From: Candidatus Cloacimonadota bacterium
Lineage (GTDB): Bacteria; Cloacimonadota; Cloacimonadia; Cloacimonadales; TCS61
Assembly (NCBI GenBank): GCA_030621085.1
Contig: JAUXIJ010000028.1
Coordinates: 1 to 39,578, forward strand
DNA length: 39,578 nt
Direction: 5' to 3'
The notes under the pieces: generated by a model
Databases searched by the model: none
What the model saw: only the letters and a program-made list of their open reading frames with translations
Told to the model about the DNA's origin: nothing
Translations under genes and position numbers: made by a program
Shown here: positions 33,438-39,578 of the stretch, in pieces
Numbering within the stretch: the stretch's first letter is position 1
Layout: every line of letters starts with the position of its first letter

Positions 33438-36176
33438 ATGAAATATTATAAAATTATTATTACGTGTATTTTATTACTCATTATTAATAATTTATTGGCC
33501 GAAGAAAAATTTGTTATTAGATTTAATAATCCTACCTGTGAAATTGTGAATGAATTCACATCAGAAGAGTTTGACATTGCATCGTTCAAACCCGGGATAT
33601 ATCTGGATTTAGTAGTAATTAAATCACAATATAAAGAGATTGAAGCTCGCGGATTTGATATTGAAATAACTCAAACAGAATCTCAACTCAGGGAAAACAT
33701 GATTTCCGGCAGGGACTTAGACGGTTATCGAACTTATGATGATGTTCTAACTGAGCTTCAACAAATAGAGATTGATTACCCGGATATATGTAAACTATAT
33801 GATATTGGTGAAAGCCAGGGAAAGCTATATTCCGATGCCGGGAATTCCAATTATGATGATTATTATCATGAGATATGGGTGTTGAAAGTTTCTGATAACG
33901 TAGAAGTGGAAGAAGATGAACCTTGCGTGTATTACATGGGAGAACATCATGCCAGGGAACCTATCAGCACGGAAGTTTCAATGGCAGTTCTTTACCATAT
34001 CCTTGATAATTATGGGGTAGATCCCACTATAACAGATAACGTAGATAACACTCAAATATGGTTTGCTCCGCTTGTAAATCCAAATGGGCATAAGATCGTT
34101 ACCGATGAAGATAATCTCTGGTGGAGAAAGAACATTCGCGATAATGATGAAAATGGTTTTATTACCCCAAGTAGTGGGTATGATTATCCCGACGGTGTTG
34201 ACCCAAATAGGAATTATGGTTTTGAATGGGGTTATGTGGGTGCATCAGGAAATATTAATTCTCAAACCTATCATGGTCCTTATGCATTTTCCGAACCTGA
34301 AGTAGTTGCAATGAAAGAACTCATGGACTCCCACCATTTCGTTACAGGGATCACTTATCATAGTTATGGAGAACTGGTTCTTTTCCCATTCGGTTATAAC
34401 GATGGTGTAATTGCCCCCGATCACGATGCACTCGAAGAACTGGCTATTGCTGTTGCCACTCCCATGGGATATACTCCCCAGGAAGCCTGGCAACTTTATC
34501 CTTGTATGGGAACAACCGATGACTACTCTTATGGTACACATGGCACTTTTTCTTTTACTGTGGAACTGGCTACGGAATTCATTCCTCCCGCTGCACAAGT
34601 ACAAAGTATCTGTAATGAAAATATCCAACCTGCTATGATCCTTCTGAATAGAGTTAATTACTCTGTTCTCACCGGTCATATTACAGATTATAATACAGGT
34701 GAACCAGTTCAGGCAGAGATATTTGTGGAAGGTGTAGATGATACCGGCGTTTTCCGCTATCCTTATTCCAGCAATGAAGACTTTGGCTCTTACTACCGCT
34801 TGCTTACAGATGGAAATTATAATGTAATATTTTCTGCCTATGGATATTTTCCTCAAACTGTAATAAATGTTGATATCTCAAATAGTGGACAAACTATTCT
34901 TGATATTGCCCTTCTGGCTGATACTTCCACAATTGATATTACCGGTACGATTACAGATGGCGATACCGGTCTGCCAATTGCCAATGCAATAGTAGATATT
35001 CAGGATTATAATATTCCCCCCGTAGTAACAAATGAAAATGGTGAATTCATAATTCCTGATGTTTATGAGTACACTTATAACTTCCTTGTTTATGCTGCAG
35101 ATTATGCATCTTTTACTGGAGAAATCGAAGTAACTGCTCAAAACAATATTATAGATTTTGAACTTTATCAACTTGATGACGGTTCGTTTGAAACAGGTGT
35201 GTTTGCCAACTTCTGGCAGTTCGGAGGGGACAATGTTTGGTATATTGACAATTCAACAGCTTATGGTGGAACCTATTCTGCCAGGAGTGGATTTATTAGT
35301 CATAATGAATCTTCTGAGTTGAAAGTAACCATTTTTGTACCGGGAGAAGATGAAATATCATTTTACCGCCATGTCTCATCAGAAGCTAATTATGATTACT
35401 TGCGCTTCTACATAGATAATCAACTTCAGGATGAATGGAGTGGAAACATTCCCTGGGGAATGGAATCTTTTCCTGTTCCAGCGGGGCAGCATGAATTTAA
35501 ATGGACTTATATTAAAGACGGTGGTGTTGCCAGCGGTTCCGATTGTGGTTGGATAGATGATATCACATTTCCTGCGAGTATTTTTTTGGAACCCCCCACA
35601 GAACTTGTTTATAATATACCATATCCTCAAACTGGCTTGTGGGCAATTTATCTAACGTGGCAGGCACCTGAAAATTCGGATTTTCTTGGATACAATTTTT
35701 ATAAAGATGATGAATTACTTAATACAACATTAATTACTGATGAAACATATACAGATTATGCATATTATGGATCATCAATGCAATACTATGTGACAGCAGT
35801 ATATCCAGAGGGAGAATCATCACCATCAAATACCGTGAGTATAGATGAAGGAGATTGGCCACTTTCAAGTGATGATGATATAATACCTTTGGTCACTGAA
35901 TTTTTCGGTAATTATCCCAATCCTTTCAATCCAAGTACAACCTTTAGCTATAGCCTGGCTAATGAATCAAAGGTTAAGCTCACGATGTTTAATGTTAAAG
36001 GTCAGAAGATTAGAACTTTGGTAAATGAGTGTCAAAGTACAGGAATGCACCAGGTTATATGGAATGGCTTGAATGATAACGGGAAAAAGGTTTCAAGTGG
36101 TATTTACTTTTCTCTTTTCGATATAAATGGTAATGGGGATTATACAAGCGTGAAGAAAGTACTGTTATTAAAATAA
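33438..36176 (+). CDS. Secreted M14 zinc carboxypeptidase with sorting domain (copy 1)
   Basis: The ATG at 33438 follows GGAGG by 5 bases; an upstream ATG at 33420 lies before that site. The product is 912 residues with a signal peptide. The M14 zinc ligands are H171 and E174 ('GEHHARE') and H308 ('ITYHSYGE'), with catalytic E376 ('FTVELATEF') and substrate-binding 'DPNRNYGFEW'. Next come two carboxypeptidase-regulatory-like domains (about 410-500 and 500-580), a jelly-roll module (about 585-715; 'SFETGVFANFWQFGGDNVW' to 'GWIDDITFP'), one FN3-like domain and a sorting domain ('NYPNPFNPSTTFSYS', 'KKVLLLK'). It should cleave C-terminal residues from peptides outside the cell. The next gene follows by 10 bases. 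Confidence 0.93.
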   Translation: MKYYKIIITCILLLIINNLLAEEKFVIRFNNPTCEIVNEFTSEEFDIASFKPGIYLDLVVIKSQYKEIEARGFDIEITQTESQLRENMISGRDLDGYRTYDDVLTELQQIEIDYPDICKLYDIGESQGKLYSDAGNSNYDDYYHEIWVLKVSDNVEVEEDEPCVYYMGEHHAREPISTEVSMAVLYHILDNYGVDPTITDNVDNTQIWFAPLVNPNGHKIVTDEDNLWWRKNIRDNDENGFITPSSGYDYPDGVDPNRNYGFEWGYVGASGNINSQTYHGPYAFSEPEVVAMKELMDSHHFVTGITYHSYGELVLFPFGYNDGVIAPDHDALEELAIAVATPMGYTPQEAWQLYPCMGTTDDYSYGTHGTFSFTVELATEFIPPAAQVQSICNENIQPAMILLNRVNYSVLTGHITDYNTGEPVQAEIFVEGVDDTGVFRYPYSSNEDFGSYYRLLTDGNYNVIFSAYGYFPQTVINVDISNSGQTILDIALLADTSTIDITGTITDGDTGLPIANAIVDIQDYNIPPVVTNENGEFIIPDVYEYTYNFLVYAADYASFTGEIEVTAQNNIIDFELYQLDDGSFETGVFANFWQFGGDNVWYIDNSTAYGGTYSARSGFISHNESSELKVTIFVPGEDEISFYRHVSSEANYDYLRFYIDNQLQDEWSGNIPWGMESFPVPAGQHEFKWTYIKDGGVASGSDCGWIDDITFPASIFLEPPTELVYNIPYPQTGLWAIYLTWQAPENSDFLGYNFYKDDELLNTTLITDETYTDYAYYGSSMQYYVTAVYPEGESSPSNTVSIDEGDWPLSSDDDIIPLVTEFFGNYPNPFNPSTTFSYSLANESKVKLTMFNVKGQKIRTLVNECQSTGMHQVIWNGLNDNGKKVSSGIYFSLFDINGNGDYTSVKKVLLLK

Positions 36177-36186
36177 TGGAGTATAG

Positions 36187-38538
36187 ATGCTAAAAAAGAT
36201 TATTGTTCTCGCATTGTTGGTTATTTTGCTCGTTCCACTTTACGCAAAAAGCAATGAAATTTATTTTAAATTTCAGATAAATTCGAGAGAAGAAATAAAC
36301 AAATTAACTAAGATAATATCGATCGACAATATCAAAGACAATACTGTTTATGCTTATGCAAATCAAAAAGAATTATTTGAATTTATTCAACTTGGATACT
36401 CTTATACAGAGTTGCAGCATCAGGGGAAATTGCGAATTCCTCAAATGGCAGATAACATAGAAACAATGCGGGATTGGGACACCTATCCAACCTACGAAAC
36501 ATATGTTGATCTTATGTATCAATTTGCCGCGGATCATCCCGATATCTGTTCTGTTAACTGTATGGGCTATTCTGTGGAAGGAAGGGAGATCATTGTAGCA
36601 AAAATTACCGATAACCTTGATCTGGCAGAAGATGAACCGGAAATTTTCTATACAGGTCAAATGCATGGGGATGAACTTGTTACATTCATTATGCTTCTCC
36701 GTTTGATAGATTATCTTACAGAAAATTATGGTACAAATGATAGAGTTACTAATATTATCAATAATATAGAAATATACATAAATCCACTTTCTAATCCTGA
36801 TGGGACTTATGCAGGTGGAAATCATACAGTTTGGGATGCAACAAGAAATAATGCCAACAGCGTAGATCTGAATAGAAATTACCCTGATCCTGAAGATGGT
36901 CCGCATCCTGATGGGAATGAGTATCAACCGGAAACGATTCTCATGATGGATTTTGCAGATGAACATAATTTTGTTCTTTCATCGAATCTGCACAGTGGAG
37001 TAGAAGTTGTGAATTATCCCTGGGATACTTGGGCACAGCTCTCTGCAGATGACGATTGGTGGCAGGAAGTTTGTCATACTTATGCCGATACGGTTCATTT
37101 ACATGCTCCTCCAGATTATATGAATTTATTCAATAATGGAATAACAAATGGATATGCCTGGTTCACTATAAATGGTGGAAGACAGGATTATATGAACTAT
37201 TTCAAGCGTTGTAGAGAAATGACTCTTGAACTTTCTATTGACAAATTACTTCCTGAAAATGAGCTAGAAGCACATTGGAACTATAATCGCCAATCATTTC
37301 TGCTGTATATGGAAGAGTGTCTATACGGTGTAAGGGGACTTGTAACAAATTCAAATGGAGAACCACTCAGCGCAAAGGTCACCACACTGGATCATGATAT
37401 TGATAACTCAGAAATCTATTCCGATGGTGAATTCGGTAATTATCATCGTATGCTATATCCCGGTGTTTATGATCTTGAATTTCATTCTTACGGATATGTT
37501 CCGCAAATAATTGAGAATATTACCGTTGTTGACAATAATATAACTTTTCTTGATGTGATCCTGCAAAACGCTGTTGAACGAACTATCACCGGTGTTGTAT
37601 CCAGCGCTGTTACAGGACAACTTCTCGAAGGAGCAGAACTCATATTCTTGGAAACACCGCTTGAACCGATTTATACGAATTCGTCAGGTGAATATGTGCT
37701 TTCTATATTTGAAGGAACTTACATTATAAGAATATCAACAGATGGATATGCAATGTTGGAAACAGAAATTATGATAGATGAAAATAATTTGGTTTTCGAT
37801 TTTGAGCTTTATAATACTGAAACAGAAAGCTTTGAAACAGGAGATTTCTCCGCTTTTAACTGGCAATTTGGTGGACATGCAGATTGGACTATCGATACAA
37901 GCACGGCATATGAGGGTGTTTATTCGGCAAAATCTGGAGATATTGGTCATAATGAGGAAACAGTACTTTTTATAAGTATGGAAACAACTTTTCCTGCTGC
38001 TATTTCGTTTTATTATAAAGTGTCATCAGAATCAGGATTCGATTATCTGAAATTTTATCTGGATGACGTTTTTATACAAAAGTGGTCTGGAGAGGTAGAT
38101 TGGAATTTAGCTTCTTATAATGTAGAGCCTGGAAATCATACCTTCAAATGGGCATACGAAAAAGATGTAAATGTGATCGGCGGACAGGATTGCGCCTGGA
38201 TAGATCAGATTGTTTTTCCACCTACAGGAGTTGCCAGTGTAAATTATGAATTACCTGAAGTTACTTCGGAATTATTGGGAAACTATCCAAATCCATTTAA
38301 CCCGCAAACAACCATCAGATTTAATCTGGCAGAAGAATCAAATGTTGAACTGAATATATACAATCTGAAAGGGCAACATGTAACAACCCTGATGAGTGAA
38401 CCGCTGGAAATTGGAGCTTATTCCATTGATTGGAATGGTGTTGATAAAAATAATAAACCTGTTTCTTCCGGTATTTATTTTTACAAATTAAAAACGGGTA
38501 GTTCTTCTTTTTCAGGAAAGATGCTGCTACTGAAATAG
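36187..38538 (+). CDS. Secreted M14 zinc carboxypeptidase with sorting domain (copy 2)
   Basis: The 783-residue protein has signal peptide MLKKIIVLALLVILLVPLYA and GGAG 5 bases before its ATG. Zinc ligands are H160 and E163 ('MHGDE') and H269 ('NLHSGVEV'), and the catalytic Glu is E348 ('MTLELSIDK'). The domain order after the catalytic part matches copy 1 (two regulatory-like domains, jelly roll 'SFETGDFSAFNWQFGGHADW', sorting domain ending 'GKMLLLK') but it lacks the FN3-like part. It is a tandem paralogue, already diverged around the active site ('HARE' against 'HGDE'), so the two may differ in specificity. The 51-base gap to the C25 gene has no promoter-like element, so an operon is likely. 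Confidence 0.93.
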   Translation: MLKKIIVLALLVILLVPLYAKSNEIYFKFQINSREEINKLTKIISIDNIKDNTVYAYANQKELFEFIQLGYSYTELQHQGKLRIPQMADNIETMRDWDTYPTYETYVDLMYQFAADHPDICSVNCMGYSVEGREIIVAKITDNLDLAEDEPEIFYTGQMHGDELVTFIMLLRLIDYLTENYGTNDRVTNIINNIEIYINPLSNPDGTYAGGNHTVWDATRNNANSVDLNRNYPDPEDGPHPDGNEYQPETILMMDFADEHNFVLSSNLHSGVEVVNYPWDTWAQLSADDDWWQEVCHTYADTVHLHAPPDYMNLFNNGITNGYAWFTINGGRQDYMNYFKRCREMTLELSIDKLLPENELEAHWNYNRQSFLLYMEECLYGVRGLVTNSNGEPLSAKVTTLDHDIDNSEIYSDGEFGNYHRMLYPGVYDLEFHSYGYVPQIIENITVVDNNITFLDVILQNAVERTITGVVSSAVTGQLLEGAELIFLETPLEPIYTNSSGEYVLSIFEGTYIIRISTDGYAMLETEIMIDENNLVFDFELYNTETESFETGDFSAFNWQFGGHADWTIDTSTAYEGVYSAKSGDIGHNEETVLFISMETTFPAAISFYYKVSSESGFDYLKFYLDDVFIQKWSGEVDWNLASYNVEPGNHTFKWAYEKDVNVIGGQDCAWIDQIVFPPTGVASVNYELPEVTSELLGNYPNPFNPQTTIRFNLAEESNVELNIYNLKGQHVTTLMSEPLEIGAYSIDWNGVDKNNKPVSSGIYFYKLKTGSSSFSGKMLLLK

Positions 38539-38589
38539 AAAATGATCTTATAAAAAAGTGTACTAAAAAATAAAAAAAGGAGTAAATTT

Positions 38590-39578
38590 ATGAAAAAAAC
38601 GAAAATTGCGATTTTACCGATTCTTCTTGCAATCGCAACAATGGCTTTAGCTTCTCAAACCATCACCTATGATGATGCCTGGAGCGAAGCGGGATTTAAT
38701 CTTAACCAGAGAAGTGGTTCCAACGTTGGGATCACCTTTTCCATCGACGAGTTTAGCCTGGAAGATGTCAGGATAAACGGGGAAGATATGCAGAGTATCA
38801 TACTCCCCAATACGTTCCTGCAAAATGAAGCAGGAGCACCCAATCTTCCCGGTAACGGAAGATACCTTGCGCTTCCTCAAGGGTCTATTGCTTCTTTGCG
38901 TATTGTATCATCACGCACCGAAGTATTTCATAATATAGAAATGGCACCCGCTCCCCGTATTCCCTGGGATACGGAAGAAGGTCCACTGGATTACAGCAGA
39001 GATATGAACATCTATAATCAAGATGCTTTCTATCCTGCCAATCCTGTAATTTTGGGTGAGCAGACCATGATCCGCGGAGTGGATGCTGTGATGGTTGGTA
39101 TCACACCCTTTCAGTACAATCCTGTAACCAAAGAACTTATTGTTTACCGTGATATCGAACTGGAAGTAGATTTCATTGGCGGTAACGGACATTTTGGAGC
39201 GGATAACCTGCGCAGCAGATGGTGGGATCCTATCATGTCCGATACTTTTTTGAACTATGAGTCATTACCCAGAATGAATTACAATTATACAAACAGCAGA
39301 GATGGTGCCGAATATCTTATCATCTGTCCCGATGATGCAACCTTTTTAGCCTGGGCAGATTCGATCAAGGTGTTCCGAACAGTGCAGGGTATTTCCACAG
39401 TGATTAAAACCACAGCCGAAGTCGGAGGTAACACACCTACAGCAATCGAGAATTACATCAATGATATCATGGCACCGGGTACCGGTTGGGATCCAGCCCC
39501 GGCAGCTATTCTTCTGCTGGGCGATTACGGCACAACCGGCAGCACTGTTGTTTCACCCATCTACAATGGCTACTGTGC
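38590..39578 (+). CDS. Second gingipain-like C25 peptidase (3' end outside the window)
   Basis: The frame opens at ATG 38590 (AGGAG 7 bases upstream) with signal peptide MKKTKIAILPILLAIATMALA and stays open to the right edge (329 codons plus two bases). It is paralogous to the 3367 peptidase: shared blocks include 'MAPAPRIPWD', 'IRGVDAVMVGITPFQYNPV', 'GGNGHFG', 'LRSRWWDP' and 'LLLGDYGT'. Only the propeptide and the start of the catalytic region are seen; the catalytic His and Cys lie beyond the edge. It is the third gene of the M14-M14-C25 run and may share the promoter at 33396. Confidence 0.92.
   Translation, partial: MKKTKIAILPILLAIATMALASQTITYDDAWSEAGFNLNQRSGSNVGITFSIDEFSLEDVRINGEDMQSIILPNTFLQNEAGAPNLPGNGRYLALPQGSIASLRIVSSRTEVFHNIEMAPAPRIPWDTEEGPLDYSRDMNIYNQDAFYPANPVILGEQTMIRGVDAVMVGITPFQYNPVTKELIVYRDIELEVDFIGGNGHFGADNLRSRWWDPIMSDTFLNYESLPRMNYNYTNSRDGAEYLIICPDDATFLAWADSIKVFRTVQGISTVIKTTAEVGGNTPTAIENYINDIMAPGTGWDPAPAAILLLGDYGTTGSTVVSPIYNGYC

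Noticed and set aside
34245..34856. 203-codon open frame on the minus strand inside the first M14 gene
   Set aside because: It is antisense to a well-supported catalytic domain and its Ile/Cys/His-rich composition is typical of a shadow frame.
1..39578. CRISPR arrays, insertion sequences, prophage or integrase genes
   Set aside because: No regularly spaced direct repeats, transposase or phage-type genes were seen; the repeats present are protein-domain repeats.

Overview
The window looks like a chromosomal piece of an AT-rich, Gram-negative (diderm) bacterium of the FCB type, most likely Cloacimonadota or a close relative. The phylum is an inference. It rests on many long secreted proteins that end in a C-terminal sorting domain (a YPNPFNP block, an 'I(Y/F)N.KGQK' block, a '(S/A)SGIY' block and a terminal K(M/V).L(L/M)K), on an outer-membrane secretin, and on low GC. 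TGA is used as a normal stop codon.

Layout. 1-2725: the end of a beta-helix surface protein and a seven-repeat propeller-like protein, both with sorting domains. 2795-3184 (minus): a stand-alone CheY-like receiver. 3367-8160: a gingipain-like (C25) cysteine peptidase and a second secreted protein broken by an in-frame TGA, followed by a strong bidirectional terminator. 8220-12152 (minus) and 12323-15433 (plus): two large divergent secreted multidomain proteins, then a small membrane protein. 16157-30841: a nearly complete type IV pilus locus (major pilin, PilT, three minor pilin-like proteins, PilM, PilN, PilO, a PilP-position protein, secretin, an Ig-like lipoprotein, PilB, PilC, terminator, PilD). 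31022-32320: a receiver-PAS-HD-GYP protein. 32503-32579 (minus): tRNA-Arg(TCG). 32667-33317: a secreted TPR protein. 33438-39578: two tandem M14 carboxypeptidases and the start of a second C25 peptidase.

The main new observation is a shared promoter element. Six intergenic regions carry GG-N10-GC or AG-N10-GC sigma-54-type -24/-12 elements, 29-45 bases before a start codon, with a common core close to GGAACAAATATTGC. They lie before the C25 peptidase, the broken secreted gene, the 12323 secreted protein, the pilin operon, the HD-GYP protein and the M14-M14-C25 operon. A seventh, weaker one faces the minus-strand gene ending at 8220. This suggests a single sigma-54 regulon that couples pili, a c-di-GMP hydrolase and secreted proteases or adhesins. 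PilB also carries an N-terminal MshEN-type pair of 24-residue motifs, so c-di-GMP could act on the pilus motor directly. All of this is read from sequence only; no searches were run.
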